Of a stretch of DNA of 64,000 nt, positions 37,174 to 46,988 are shown in pieces. Below the pieces are notes generated by a model. That model had not been told where the DNA came from, searched no databases, and saw only the letters and a list, made by a program, of their open reading frames with translations. A program made the translations under genes and the position numbers. Each line of letters begins with the position of its first letter. Position 1 is the first letter of the stretch. Source of the DNA: Pararhizobium_B sp963760965 (GTDB lineage: Bacteria; Pseudomonadota; Alphaproteobacteria; Rhizobiales; Rhizobiaceae); NCBI GenBank assembly GCA_963760965.1, contig CAVXEW010000004.1, positions 31,027-95,026 on the forward strand. The letters run 5' to 3'.

Positions 37174-38838
37174 ATGAGTGAAGCCAACGTTCTGCCCGAA
37201 CGCGAAAGCATGGAATTCGACGTGGTCGTCGTCGGGGCCGGCCCGGCAGGCCTTTCGGCGGCCATCCGGCTGAAGCAGATCGACCCGGAAATCTCCGTCG
37301 TCGTGCTGGAGAAGGGCGGCGAGGTCGGGGCGCACATCCTGTCCGGCGCCGTCGTCGATCCCGTCGGCCTCGACCGGCTGCTGCCCGACTGGCGCGAGGA
37401 TCCGGACCACCCGCTGAAGACGCCGGTGACGGAGGACCACTTCTACCTGCTCGGCCACAGCGGTTCTCTCCGGCTGCCGAACTTCATGATGCCGCCGCTG
37501 ATGAGCAACCACGGCAACTACATCGTCTCGCTCGGAAATGTCTGCCGCTGGCTCGGCGCGAAGGCGGAGGAACTCGGCGTCGAGATCTATCCGGGGTTCG
37601 CGGCCGCCGAGCTGCTCTTCGACGGCGACGGCGCGGTGGCGGGCGTGGCCACCGGCGACATGGGCGTCGAGAAGGACGGCACCCCGGGCCCGAACTTCCA
37701 GCGCGGCATGGCGCTGATGGGCAAGTACGTGCTGGTCGGCGAGGGCGCCCGGGGCTCGCTCGCCAAGCAGCTGATGCACAAGTTCGCGCTGGACCACAAC
37801 CGCGAGCCGCAGAAGTTCGGCATCGGCCTCAAGGAGCTCTGGGAAGTGAAGCCGGAGCACCACAGGAAAGGCCTCGTCCAGCACTCCTTCGGCTGGCCGC
37901 TCGATGCCCGCACCGGCGGCGGCTCGTTCCTCTACCATTTCGACGACAACCTCGTGGCCGTCGGCTTCGTCGTCCACCTCAACTACCGGAACCCGTACCT
38001 TTCGCCCTTCGAGGAGTTCCAGCGCTTCAAGACGCACCCGAAGATCGCCCCGACCTTCGAGGGGGCGAAGCGCATCTCCTACGGCGCGCGCGCCATCACC
38101 GAGGGCGGCTTCCAGTCCGTGCCGCGGCTCGCCTTTCCGGGCGGCGCGCTCGTCGGCTGCTCGGCCGGCTTCGTCAACGTGCCGCGCATCAAGGGCTCGC
38201 ACAACGCGATGCTGTCGGGCATGCTCGCCGCCGAGCATGTGGCCGAGGCGCTGAAGGCCGGCCGGTCCAACGACACGCTCGAGGCCTACGAAGCCGCGTG
38301 GCGCGACAGCGAGATCGGCCGCGACCTGAAGCGCGTCAGGAACGTCAAGCCGCTCTGGTCGAAGTTCGGCACTTTCGCCGGCATCGCGCTCGGCGGCCTC
38401 GACATGTGGACGAACTCGCTCGCCGGCTTCTCGCTCTTCGGCACGCTGAAGCACGGCAAGGCGGACTGCGACGCCCTCGATCCGGCGGCCATGCACAAGC
38501 CGATCGACTACCCGAAGCCGGACGGGGTGCTGACCTTCGACCGCCTGTCGTCGGTGTTCCTCTCGAACACCAACCACGAGGAGGACCAGCCGGTCCACCT
38601 CCAGGTGAAGGACATGTACCTCCAGAAGCGCTCCGAACTCGAGGAGTACGCCGGCCCGTCGCAGCGATACTGTCCGGCGGGCGTCTACGAATGGATCGAG
38701 GAGGACGGCCGGAAGAGCTTCGTCATCAACGCCCAGAACTGCGTCCACTGCAAGACCTGCGACATCAAGGACCCGAACCGGAACATCGACTGGGTGCCGC
38801 CGCAGGGCGGCGAGGGGCCGGTCTACCAGGGCATGTAG
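37174..38838 (+). CDS. electron transfer flavoprotein-ubiquinone oxidoreductase
   Basis: A 554-residue inner-membrane-associated enzyme that passes electrons from ETF (fatty and amino acid oxidation) to ubiquinone. N-terminal FAD-binding VVVVGAGPAGLSAAIRL, the ubiquinone-binding region (GIGLKELWEVKPEHH, GWPLDARTGGGSFLYH), and a C-terminal [4Fe-4S] ferredoxin-like site with Cys in RYCPAGVYEW and NAQNCVHCKTCDIKDP are all intact. The length is normal. It is transcribed divergently from the glycosylase gene. etfAB are not in the window. Confidence 0.95.
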   Translation: MSEANVLPERESMEFDVVVVGAGPAGLSAAIRLKQIDPEISVVVLEKGGEVGAHILSGAVVDPVGLDRLLPDWREDPDHPLKTPVTEDHFYLLGHSGSLRLPNFMMPPLMSNHGNYIVSLGNVCRWLGAKAEELGVEIYPGFAAAELLFDGDGAVAGVATGDMGVEKDGTPGPNFQRGMALMGKYVLVGEGARGSLAKQLMHKFALDHNREPQKFGIGLKELWEVKPEHHRKGLVQHSFGWPLDARTGGGSFLYHFDDNLVAVGFVVHLNYRNPYLSPFEEFQRFKTHPKIAPTFEGAKRISYGARAITEGGFQSVPRLAFPGGALVGCSAGFVNVPRIKGSHNAMLSGMLAAEHVAEALKAGRSNDTLEAYEAAWRDSEIGRDLKRVRNVKPLWSKFGTFAGIALGGLDMWTNSLAGFSLFGTLKHGKADCDALDPAAMHKPIDYPKPDGVLTFDRLSSVFLSNTNHEEDQPVHLQVKDMYLQKRSELEEYAGPSQRYCPAGVYEWIEEDGRKSFVINAQNCVHCKTCDIKDPNRNIDWVPPQGGEGPVYQGM

Positions 38839-38960
38839 GGGAAGCGGCGCCGGGGGCAGGATGTCCCCGGTGAAACCTTTCCCGGTCTTGCGCGTTGTAC
38901 CGGAGGGCCGCGGGAACCTATCCACGAGCATCGGCGTCCCGGCGCAAGGCGGAGGGGCAC

Positions 38961-39926
38961 ATGAAGATCCATGCCGTTTTCAACCGTGACGGCGGCACCT
39001 TCCGCGCCATGGACATGGAGGATTACTGCCGTCAGGCGACCGAGGTCTTTTCGGGCCGCGGCAACGGATTTTCCTGCGATATCGTCGCCGGGAGCGAGAT
39101 CGAGGACGCCCTCGAGAAAGCCTCCCGCCGGGGCGACCTGGACGCCATCCTCGCGGGCGGCGGGGACGGCACGATTTCGACGGCCGCCGGCATCTGCTGG
39201 CGCCAGGGCATGCCGCTCGGCGTGGTGCCGGCCGGGACGATGAACCTCTTCGCGCGTTCGCTGCATCTGCCGCTCGACGTGTACGAGGTCCTCGACGTGC
39301 TCGCTTCCGGCAGGATCAAGTCCGCGGACATCGCCACAGCCAACGGCCGCGCCTACGTCCACCAGTATTCGGTCGGCCTGCACTCCCGCATTGTCCGGCT
39401 GCGGAATTCCTACCATTTCTCTTCGCGCCTGGGGAAGATCCGCGCCAGCATCCGGGCCGCGCTCGAGGTCATGCTGGATCCACCCGTCTTCGAGGCCGTC
39501 TGCCGCATCGACGGCCGGGAGGAGCGCACGCGCACCTCGGCGATCTCCGTCGCAAACAACCATTTCGGCGCCGATCCTCTCCTCTACGCCCGGACGCTGA
39601 GCGGCGGCGAGCTCGGCATCTACATCGCCGGCGCGCTGTCGCCCGGAAGCGTCGCCAGGCTGATCTTCGACATACTGCGCGGCAAGCTGAAGGAGAGCGA
39701 GACGATCAGCGAGCGCGGCGCCCGCGAGGTCCATCTTCATTTCCCGAAATTGCCGAAGCGGGCCGATGCCGTCATGGACGGCGAACTCCTGCCGCTCGAG
39801 CGCGACGTCGAAATCAGGCTCCACGCCGGGGAACTCAAGGTTCTCGCGGCGAGCGGCGACGAGGAGGCGGAGGCCGCCGGGGAGCCGGAAATGGCTACTG
39901 GAACGCCGTCTCGAAGAAGCTCCTGA
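38961..39926 (+). CDS. diacylglycerol kinase family lipid kinase
   Basis: A 321-residue kinase of the DagK/YegS catalytic family. It has the nucleotide-binding AILAGGGDGTISTAAG, then PLGVVPAGTMNLFARSLHLP and the C-terminal DGELLPLE metal-site region. Substrates may be diacylglycerol, sphingoid base or another lipid. ATG 38961 follows a GGAGG element. The last 32 bp overlap the convergent AMP nucleosidase gene. Confidence 0.85.
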   Translation: MKIHAVFNRDGGTFRAMDMEDYCRQATEVFSGRGNGFSCDIVAGSEIEDALEKASRRGDLDAILAGGGDGTISTAAGICWRQGMPLGVVPAGTMNLFARSLHLPLDVYEVLDVLASGRIKSADIATANGRAYVHQYSVGLHSRIVRLRNSYHFSSRLGKIRASIRAALEVMLDPPVFEAVCRIDGREERTRTSAISVANNHFGADPLLYARTLSGGELGIYIAGALSPGSVARLIFDILRGKLKESETISERGAREVHLHFPKLPKRADAVMDGELLPLERDVEIRLHAGELKVLAASGDEEAEAAGEPEMATGTPSRRSS

Positions 39927-41391
39927 GCTTGCGCGAATGCAGCCGCTCCGGCGGCATTTCCGCCATCTTCTGCAGGGCGAGCAGCCCGATCTTGAGGTGC
40001 TGGCTGACCTGCGTGCGATAGAACGCCGTGGCCATTCCGGGAAGCTTCAACTCGCCGTGCAGCGGCTTGTCGGATACGCACAGCAGCGTCCCGTAGGGCA
40101 CGCGGAAGCGGAAGCCGTTGGCTGCGATCGTCGCGGACTCCATGTCGAGCGCGATAGCCCTCGACTGCGAAAGGCGCTGCACCGGCCCGCGCTGGTCTCT
40201 CAGCTCCCAGTTCCGGTTGTCGATCGTCGCCACGGTTCCGGTCCGCATGACGCGCTTCAGGCCGTAGCCCTCGTAGCCGGTGACCTCCGCGACGGCTTCC
40301 TGCAGTGCCACCTGGACCTCCGCGAGCGCGGGGATCGGCACCCAGACCGGAAGGTCGTCGTCGAGGACATGGTCCTCGCGCACATAGGCGTGCGCCAGCA
40401 CGTAGTCACCGAGGGCCTGCGAGTTGCGCAGCCCGGCGCAGTGCCCGAGCATCAGCCACGCGTGCGGCCTCAGCACGGCGACGTGGTCGGTGATCGTCTT
40501 GGCGTTGGAAGGGCCGACGCCGATGTTGATCATGGTGATGCCGCTGTGGTTGGCCTTCTTCAGGTGATAGGCCGGCATCTGCGGAAGCCGGCCGACGGCC
40601 GTCGGATTGGCCTCGGTCCCCGCCGTCGTCTCGATGTTGCCCGGCTCGACGAACGAATCGTAGCCGCCGCCGCCGTCGGCCATCATCCTGCGGGCCAGCG
40701 CGCAAAATTCGTCGATGTAGAACTGGTAGTTCGTGAACAGCACGAAGTTCTGGAAATGTCGGGCGCTCGTAGCCGTGTAGTGCGAGAGGCGGGCGAGCGA
40801 ATAGTCGATCCGCTGCGCGGTGAAAGGCGCCAGCGCGAAAGGCTCGCCGGGCCCCGGCTCGTAGGTTCCGTTCGCGATCTGGTCGTCGGTGGTCGTCAGG
40901 TCCGGCGTGTCGAAGAGGTCGCGCAGCGGCACCGTCAGGTTCTCCGCGACCGACGCTTCCACGTGCGCCCCCTCGTCGAACGCGAAGTGCAGGGGGATCG
41001 GCGTGTCGGACTCCGAGACGACGACAGGCACGCCGTGGTTCCTCAGGATGAGGCCGATCTGGTCCTCGAGATATTCGCGGAAGAGCGCGGGCTGCGTGAT
41101 GGTGGTGGAATAGGTGCCGGGAGACGTGACGTGGCCGTAGGAAAGGCGTGAGTTGACGTGGCCGAAGGTCGACGTCGTCACGCTGAGCATGGGATAGAAC
41201 GTCCGGTACCGGGTCTTCTGCGGCACCCCCGACGCAAGAGAGGTGAAGCTGTCGATCAGAAAGCGGGTATTGCGCTCGTAAAGCGCCTCGAGCGCGTCGA
41301 CGGCTTCCCCGGCATCATTGAAGGCTTTCGGCTCGACCCTTTCCGGCGAGACGGTGTTCACATGCGTCGTGCTGCTGATTCTCTGGTCCAT
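39895..41391 (-). CDS. amn: AMP nucleosidase
   Basis: A 498-residue enzyme that hydrolyses AMP to adenine and ribose 5-phosphate. The N-terminal AMN domain (RTFYPMLSVTTSTFGHVNSR) and the C-terminal nucleoside-phosphorylase-like domain (ITMINIGVGPSNAKTITDHV, WLMLGHCAGLRNSQALGDYV, ALDMESATIAANGFRFRVPY, LCVSDKPLHGELKLPGMA) are complete. It regulates adenylate pools. ATG 41391 matches family starts. Confidence 0.94.
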   Translation of the reverse strand: MDQRISSTTHVNTVSPERVEPKAFNDAGEAVDALEALYERNTRFLIDSFTSLASGVPQKTRYRTFYPMLSVTTSTFGHVNSRLSYGHVTSPGTYSTTITQPALFREYLEDQIGLILRNHGVPVVVSESDTPIPLHFAFDEGAHVEASVAENLTVPLRDLFDTPDLTTTDDQIANGTYEPGPGEPFALAPFTAQRIDYSLARLSHYTATSARHFQNFVLFTNYQFYIDEFCALARRMMADGGGGYDSFVEPGNIETTAGTEANPTAVGRLPQMPAYHLKKANHSGITMINIGVGPSNAKTITDHVAVLRPHAWLMLGHCAGLRNSQALGDYVLAHAYVREDHVLDDDLPVWVPIPALAEVQVALQEAVAEVTGYEGYGLKRVMRTGTVATIDNRNWELRDQRGPVQRLSQSRAIALDMESATIAANGFRFRVPYGTLLCVSDKPLHGELKLPGMATAFYRTQVSQHLKIGLLALQKMAEMPPERLHSRKLRSFFETAFQ

Positions 41392-41474
41392 GCAACATTA
41401 TAGTCGTGGCATCCGCACAATCAAATGACGCCGCCGCCACGGCGGCGTGCGCCATGTTCCGACCGGATCCCGTC

Positions 41475-43787
41475 TCAGGCGGCTGGCGCGATGCGCACGG
41501 GGACCGACTTGCCCGCCGGCACGTGCGCCGTCCGCGACCGGTGCGACAGCGGGACCAGCCGGTTGAGCTCCGGGAAATATCCCGCGCAATTGCCCTCGGG
41601 GATCGAGTAGGGGACGATCCTCAGCCCCTTGACGCTGCGCTCGACGCCATCGGTCGCCGCCGAGAAGAGGTCGACCATCCGGTCCCCGGCAAGTCCCATC
41701 CGCTGGATGTCGGCGGGGTTCATCATCAGTATCATGCGGGTTCCGTGGATGCCCCGCAGGCGGTCGTCGTAGCCGTAGACCGTCGTGTTGAACTGATCGT
41801 TGGAGCGCACGGTCAGGAGCGTGAATATGTCGCCGCCCGGGCGGACGATGTCCGGGTCCGGCTCGAGGCTTTCCGGCGCGATGAAATTCGCCTTTCCGCT
41901 CTCCGTCTTCCATTCCCGGCGGCACGCCGCGATGTCCCGGTGGAACCCGCCGGGCTCCCTGAAGCGGGCGTTGAAGCCCGCGAAGTCGTCCGGATAGGTC
42001 CGCTCGATGGCATCGCGCACGCGTCCGTAGTCCGCGACCCATTCGTCCCAGGGCACCTTCGACTTGCCTGGACACGTCGCCTTGGCCATCTCGGCAATGA
42101 TCTTCGGCTCCGACAGCAACCGGTCGCCGATCGGCGGATGCGTGCCGAAGGAGCCGTGGATGTTCGCCGTCGAATCCTCCATCGAAACCCACTGGTCGCC
42201 GCTCTCCTGCGTGTCGCGGTCCATCCGCCCGAGGCAGGGAAGCAGATAGGTCGCCTTCGCCGCCAGCAGGTGATTGCGGTTGAGCTTGGTCGCGATCTGC
42301 ACGTGAAGGTCCAGCTTGCGCCACGCCGCCTCGATCATCCCGGTCTCCGGCACGGCGCGTGAGAAATTCCCGCCGAGGCCGACGAAGCCTTTCACCGAAC
42401 CGTCGAGCAAGCCCTCGCACGCCTCTACGGTGTCGAGCCCCTTCTGGCGCGGAGGCTCGAACTCGTAGAATTCGGCGAGCTTGTCGAGGGGCACGAGCTT
42501 CGGCTTTTCGGAGATGCCGACGGTGCGCTGGCCCTGGACGTTCGAATGTCCCCGGATCGGCGAGATGCCGGCGCCGCGCTTTCCGATGTTGCCGCGCATC
42601 AGAAGCAGGTTGACCAGCATCTGCACGTTCTCGACGCCTTCGCGGTGCTGGGTCAGTCCCATGCCGTAGTTGGCGATCACCCGCTCCCTGGTGGCATAGA
42701 TCTCCGCGCAGTGCCGCAGCTCCTTCCGCGCGATCCCGGAGCGGCGCTCGATGTCGTCCCATTCCTGCTGGCGCAGGAAGTCGCAGAACCTTTCGAAGCC
42801 GCTCGTGTGTTCCCGGATGAAGTCGTGGTCGAGAACGGCCTTCCCGCCTTCCCGTGCCGCCGTCTCGTCGAGCACGAGGAGGTGCTTGCAGATGCCGGTC
42901 ATCGCGGCGAGATCGCCGCCGGAGCGCACCTGGTAGAAGTCGCTCGACATCTCCGTTCCCGGCCCGGGCGAAAGCATCTCCATCGGCGATTGCGGATTCT
43001 TGAAGCGCACGAGCCCGCGCTCGGGCAGCGGGTTGAAGGTGATCAGCGGAACGCCGCGCTTGCGCGCCTCCTGCAGCGGGTGGAGCATGCGCGGCGCGTT
43101 CGTGCCGACATTGTGCCCGAAGAAGAACACCATGTCGCAATGGTCGAAGTCCTCGAGCTGCACCGTCCCGACGGGAACCCCGATCGAAAGGGGCAGGCCC
43201 ACCGAGGTCGACTCGTGGCACATGTTCGAGGAGTTGGGCAGGTTTTGCGAGCCGTAGACGCGCGCGAAAAGCTGGTACATGTGCGAGGCCTCAAGCGAAG
43301 CCCGGCCCGAGGCGTAGAAGACGACCGACATCGGATCGAGACGGTTGAGTTCGGCCGCGATCTCGGAAAATGCCGTTTCCCATGCGATCGGTTCGTACCT
43401 GTCGCTCGCCGGATTGTATTTCATCGGCTCGGTCAGCCGGCCCGTCTTCTCGAGTTCGTGATCCGTCCATTCGAGAAGCTCGGTAACGGTATGGCCGGCG
43501 AAAAAGTCCGCGTCGCAGCGCTTGCGGGTCTGCTCCCAGATCGTCGCCTTGGCGCCGTTCTCGCAGAATTCGAACTGGTGCGGCTTCTCCGGCTTCGCCC
43601 AGGAACAGGAGACGCACATCACCCCGTCGGGCTTGTTCTGGCGCCGCAACTGGTTCCAGATGCTGGAAGCGACGAGGCCCTCGGCCTCCGCCTTCTTGGC
43701 GACCGACTTCAGCGATCCCCAGCCGCCGGTAGGGCTCTCGTAGTGCTCGATGACGATTTCGTCTTCGCTTTCCTCGGGTCTTTTCAT
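41475..43787 (-). CDS. FdhF/YdeP-type molybdopterin oxidoreductase
   Basis: A 770-residue protein of the FdhF/YdeP subfamily of the DMSO reductase superfamily. MCVSCSWAKPEKPHQFEFCE, FYASGRASLEASHMYQLFAR, NMCHESTSVGLPLSIGVPVG, FFFGHNVGTNAPR, RGNIGKRGAGISPIRGHSNV and the C-terminal molydopterin dinucleotide-binding region (LLTVRSNDQFNTTVYG, NPADIQRMGLAGDRMVDLFS) are present. YdeP homologues act in acid resistance in enterobacteria; the substrate here is unknown. ATG 43787 has GAGGA upstream. No FdhD or redox partner lies adjacent. Confidence 0.88.
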   Translation of the reverse strand: MKRPEESEDEIVIEHYESPTGGWGSLKSVAKKAEAEGLVASSIWNQLRRQNKPDGVMCVSCSWAKPEKPHQFEFCENGAKATIWEQTRKRCDADFFAGHTVTELLEWTDHELEKTGRLTEPMKYNPASDRYEPIAWETAFSEIAAELNRLDPMSVVFYASGRASLEASHMYQLFARVYGSQNLPNSSNMCHESTSVGLPLSIGVPVGTVQLEDFDHCDMVFFFGHNVGTNAPRMLHPLQEARKRGVPLITFNPLPERGLVRFKNPQSPMEMLSPGPGTEMSSDFYQVRSGGDLAAMTGICKHLLVLDETAAREGGKAVLDHDFIREHTSGFERFCDFLRQQEWDDIERRSGIARKELRHCAEIYATRERVIANYGMGLTQHREGVENVQMLVNLLLMRGNIGKRGAGISPIRGHSNVQGQRTVGISEKPKLVPLDKLAEFYEFEPPRQKGLDTVEACEGLLDGSVKGFVGLGGNFSRAVPETGMIEAAWRKLDLHVQIATKLNRNHLLAAKATYLLPCLGRMDRDTQESGDQWVSMEDSTANIHGSFGTHPPIGDRLLSEPKIIAEMAKATCPGKSKVPWDEWVADYGRVRDAIERTYPDDFAGFNARFREPGGFHRDIAACRREWKTESGKANFIAPESLEPDPDIVRPGGDIFTLLTVRSNDQFNTTVYGYDDRLRGIHGTRMILMMNPADIQRMGLAGDRMVDLFSAATDGVERSVKGLRIVPYSIPEGNCAGYFPELNRLVPLSHRSRTAHVPAGKSVPVRIAPAA

Positions 43788-43966
43788 GTGGTCCTCGCCT
43801 TGATGGAACTGCCGCGAGCGGCTCGTGCTCAACGCGCGAAACGCCGCGCATTTCCTTCCCGGGCACGGAAAATCCGCCCTGCGCCGAAACGACGCACCGG
43901 GCGATCAGGCCATGATTTCGGTGAAAAGATGCTCGCGCAGGGTCAAGTCAGGCTGCGGGCCGCCCC

Positions 43967-44098
43967 TCAGCGGAACACCACGCCCCTCTGATAGGGCAGG
44001 ACGCCGCGGTTTTCGTGTACGACGGCGGCGGAGAAGCCGATGGCGAGCAGCACGATCGTGATGCTGAAGATGGTGAACCGTACCGCCGCGCGATGCAC
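43967..44098 (-). CDS. small single-helix membrane protein
   Basis: A 43-residue frame with a GTG start at 44098 and a GGAGG ribosome binding site (44105-44109) six bases upstream. It encodes a basic N-terminus (VHRAAVRF), one membrane helix (TIFSITIVLLAIGFSAAVV) and a short polar tail ending RGVVFR. A longer frame exists (to 44152), but the ribosome binding site favours the short form. No homologue is recognised. It lies between ydeP-like and glutathione transferase genes. Confidence 0.5.
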   Translation of the reverse strand: MHRAAVRFTIFSITIVLLAIGFSAAVVHENRGVLPYQRGVVFR

Positions 44099-44286
44099 GT
44101 GTATCCTCCGGAAAAGGCGGGCCTGCAATTTTCTCGGATACCTTCTTCTCATTCCTCGCCTGAACCGTTTCTGACCCGGCCGTTCACCTAGGGTTCAAAA
44201 ACGTTGATTTCGTGGAGAATCCTAGGGCAGGTTGCCTTGCCGCGCGCGGCTCTTATCTGTTTGTGCACCGAAAAGGAGTCGTTGCA

Positions 44287-44985
44287 TTGACAGATCAGCA
44301 TCCCATTGAACTCTACTACTGGCCGACACCGAACGGCTGGAAGATATCCATCATGCTGGAGGAGACGGACCTTCCCTACGAGGTGAGGTTCGTGAACATC
44401 GGCAAGGGCGAGCAGTTCGAGCCCGAGTTCCTGAAGATCTCGCCGAACAACCGCATGCCGGCGATCGTCGATCCCGACGGTCCGGACGGAAGACCGATCT
44501 CGATCTTCGAGTCCGGTGCCATCCTTCAGTATCTCGGTCGCAAGACCGGCAGGTTCTATCCCGCCGACGAACGCCGTCGCGTCGAGGTGGACGAGTGGCT
44601 CTTCTGGCAGGTCGGCGGTCTCGGGCCGATGGCCGGCCAGGCGCACCATTTCCGCCAGTACGCGCCGGAGAAGATCCAGTACGGCATCGACCGCTACACC
44701 AACGAGGTCAATCGCCTCTACGGCGTCATGAACCGCCGGCTCGCCGAGCGGGACTATCTGGCCGGCGAGTATTCCATCGCCGACATCGCCAGCGTCGGCT
44801 GGGTCAGGTCCTACAAGAACCAGGGGCAGGACCTCGAGGACTTCCCGCACCTAAAGCGGTGGTTCGAGGCGATCATGGCCAGGCCGGCCGTCGTCAGGGG
44901 CCTGGAAATCGGCCGGGAACACCGGCGCAACCTTGCCGACGACAAGGACGCACAGAAGGTGCTTTTCGGCCAGCGCGCGCGCTGA
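44287..44985 (+). CDS. glutathione S-transferase (YghU/Ure2p-like)
   Basis: A 232-residue GST. The thioredoxin-fold N-terminal domain has YYWPTPNGWKISIMLEETD, then NNRMPAIVDPDG and SIFESGAILQYLGRKTGRFY (glutathione-binding Glu-Ser). The helical C-terminal domain has DEWLFWQVGGLGPMAGQAHH, then REYLAGE-like RDYLAGEYSIADIASVGWVR. The NGWKI start motif is that of the disulfide-bond reductase/Ure2p-like class. TTG 44287 with GGAG upstream is the probable start. A terminator follows at 45078. Confidence 0.88.
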   Translation: MTDQHPIELYYWPTPNGWKISIMLEETDLPYEVRFVNIGKGEQFEPEFLKISPNNRMPAIVDPDGPDGRPISIFESGAILQYLGRKTGRFYPADERRRVEVDEWLFWQVGGLGPMAGQAHHFRQYAPEKIQYGIDRYTNEVNRLYGVMNRRLAERDYLAGEYSIADIASVGWVRSYKNQGQDLEDFPHLKRWFEAIMARPAVVRGLEIGREHRRNLADDKDAQKVLFGQRAR

Positions 44986-45077
44986 TCCCCGGCGCCGGAC
45001 GGCGCTCTGCCGGAAATCTCGCGTCTTTCGTGGTTAGCGAAGGGTTGAGGCCCGGATCTGAACCATTGGTGAATCGG

Positions 45078-45106
45078 CGCCCGGAACCCGCAGGTTCCGG
45101 GCGTTT
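45078..45106 (+). terminator. rho-independent terminator after the glutathione transferase gene
   Basis: An 11-bp perfect stem (45078-45088 with 45093-45103) with a CGCA loop is followed by TTT. It is 92 bases past the GST stop codon. The rest of the 44986-45354 gap holds no gene that I can support; 45110-45180 is A/T-rich and may carry the promoter of the next gene. Confidence 0.75.
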
Positions 45107-45354
45107 CCATGTTTAACGAAAACTCAAATTTACCAAGCATTTGAACTTTGTTTTCCGCAAATTAAGGATGCAGTTTAACGAGCGGTTCAAGCGTTGCCGG
45201 TAGTCTCGAACCCATAAGACGAGCGCCGGAAAATACCGGCCGGAAAGATGAAAGAGGGCTCGCAAGAGCTTGACAGGGACAAGCGCGTTTCCGGGGCAAG
45301 CCACCCGGCTTTTTCCGGAAACGCAACATCAACCGGATCAACGGGTAGACGAAG

Positions 45355-45621
45355 ATGGCACGCTTTGAAGTTCTCGATCACGAACTCGCAACGATGGGCG
45401 GGGAAGCCAAGGCCGACACGCTCTGCGAAATGGGACTGCGCCACGCGACCGGCCGCGACGGCAAGGTCGACCTCGTATCGGCGCACAAATGGTTCAACAT
45501 CGCGGCCATCAAGGGCTCCGATCGCGCTGCGGAACTGCGCGGCGACGTGGCGGCAATGATGACAAAGGCCGAACTGGCGCAGGCGCTGCGGGCCGCGCGC
45601 GAATGGATGACGGTTCACTGA
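45355..45621 (+). CDS. small Sel1-repeat-like protein
   Basis: An 88-residue cytoplasmic protein MARFEVLDHELATMGG ... DTLCEMGLRHATGRDGKVDL ... SAHKWFNIAAIKGSDRAAEL ... TKAELAQALRAAREWM. The AHKWFNIAAIKGSDRAAEL stretch is one Sel1 (TPR-like) unit, suggesting protein-protein contacts. Small single-Sel1 proteins like this occur in Rhizobiales; the function is unknown. It ends 39 bp from the convergent aminotransferase gene. Confidence 0.72.
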   Translation: MARFEVLDHELATMGGEAKADTLCEMGLRHATGRDGKVDLVSAHKWFNIAAIKGSDRAAELRGDVAAMMTKAELAQALRAAREWMTVH

Positions 45622-45660
45622 TCCGCCGCCCCGCAGGCAAGGCGCGGCGACTGTCGCGCC

Positions 45661-46803
45661 CTACGGCCGTGGCTCGGCAGGACTGATGTCCGCGGCGGCC
45701 GCCTCGAGCGCCGGCGCAAGCATCCGCTCGAAGACGGCCAGTTCGGGCTCGGGCGCCGCGCTCACCCGGATGCAGCGATCGAGCGGCGCCACCCCCGGCA
45801 TGCGCACGAAGACGCCGCTTTCCACCAGCCGCGCCAGCACGGCGCGGGCGAAGCGGCCGTCCCGGCCGCAGTCGATCGTCACGAAATTCGTCGCGGAGGG
45901 CAGGGGCTGCAGCCCGTGCGCGCGTGCGATCCCCGCAATGCGGTCGCGGGCGGCCTTCACGCGCGCGACGACATCCTCCAGATGCTCCCGGTCCCCGAGC
46001 GCCGCCTCGGCGGCCACCAGGCTCAGCCGCGTCATGCCGAAATGGTTGCGGATCTTGTCGAAGGTCCGGATCGTCTCCGGCGTCCCGATCGCGTAGCCGA
46101 TCCGCATTCCGGCAAGCCCGTAGGCCTTCGAGAAGGTCCGCATGCGGATGACGTTCGGGCGCTCGATCAGGCTGCCGATCGAGGGAAGGGCCTCGGCCGG
46201 GGCCATCTCGCAATAAGCCTCGTCGAGCACCAGCATCGTCGTTTCCGGCAGGCGCCCGGCGAAGTCGCGCACGGCCTCGCCGTCCCACCAGCTGCCCATG
46301 GGATTGTCGGGATTCGAAAGGTAGACGAGCGGTGCCGCTTCCTGCCGAACGGCCTCCAGGAGCCCGTCGAGGTCCTCGCGGTCGTCGCGATAGGGCACGC
46401 TCACGAGCCGGCCGCCGAAACCGGCGACGTGATAGTTGAAGGTCGGATAGGCGCCGAGCGACGTCACCACGGGCGTTCCGGCGCCGACGATCATGCGCAC
46501 GACGAGTCCGAGCAGGCCATCGATGCCTTCGCCCGCCATCACGTTGCCGTAGCCGACCGCCAGGTGGCGGGCGAGGGCGGTGCGCAGGCCGAAATTCTGC
46601 GCATCGCCGTATTTCCAGACCTCCGGTGCCGCCGCGGCGATGGCCTCGACAACCCGGGGCGAAGGCCCGAAACCGCTTTCGTTCGCCCCCAGCCGCGCGA
46701 GGAAGGGACGTCCCCGGTCCCGCTCCTGCGTTTCGGGGCCTACGAAGGGGACCGTCGCCGGCAGCGACCGGACGAGATCGGTGAAACCTGTGAAGCCGGC
46801 CAT
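45661..46803 (-). CDS. PLP-dependent aminotransferase (HisC-like, class I/II)
   Basis: A 380-residue fold-type I aminotransferase. Substrate and cofactor motifs: LGANESGFGPSP, YLSNPDNPMG, VLDEAYCEM and the Schiff-base Lys in TFSKAYGLAGMRIGYAIG; the C-terminal RCIRVSAA holds the carboxylate-binding Arg. It resembles histidinol-phosphate aminotransferases, but without other his genes nearby the substrate is open. ATG 46803 is preferred over 46866. It is transcribed divergently from the AEC transporter. Confidence 0.88.
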   Translation of the reverse strand: MAGFTGFTDLVRSLPATVPFVGPETQERDRGRPFLARLGANESGFGPSPRVVEAIAAAAPEVWKYGDAQNFGLRTALARHLAVGYGNVMAGEGIDGLLGLVVRMIVGAGTPVVTSLGAYPTFNYHVAGFGGRLVSVPYRDDREDLDGLLEAVRQEAAPLVYLSNPDNPMGSWWDGEAVRDFAGRLPETTMLVLDEAYCEMAPAEALPSIGSLIERPNVIRMRTFSKAYGLAGMRIGYAIGTPETIRTFDKIRNHFGMTRLSLVAAEAALGDREHLEDVVARVKAARDRIAGIARAHGLQPLPSATNFVTIDCGRDGRFARAVLARLVESGVFVRMPGVAPLDRCIRVSAAPEPELAVFERMLAPALEAAAADISPAEPRP

Positions 46804-46988
46804 GAAGCCTCCCTGCCTGCGAGCGCGACGGTTTCCGGGCGTAGCCGCTTGCACGGCCGCTTGCAAGCGCCGCCGAGGCCGGCGGCGGCTTGTGGGCGGA
46901 TGGAAAGGCGGATATTCAGGATCGATCCTTCCTTCCGGGCCGGGCGGATATCGTCGCCGGCCTGTCCGTCCCGCCAGGCCAGAGCCCG

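Noticed and set aside
36091..38931. 946-codon minus-strand open frame
   Set aside because: Only its 3' part (36091-36987) is a real gene, the uracil-DNA glycosylase. The rest is the antisense shadow of the ETF-ubiquinone oxidoreductase gene in GC-rich DNA.
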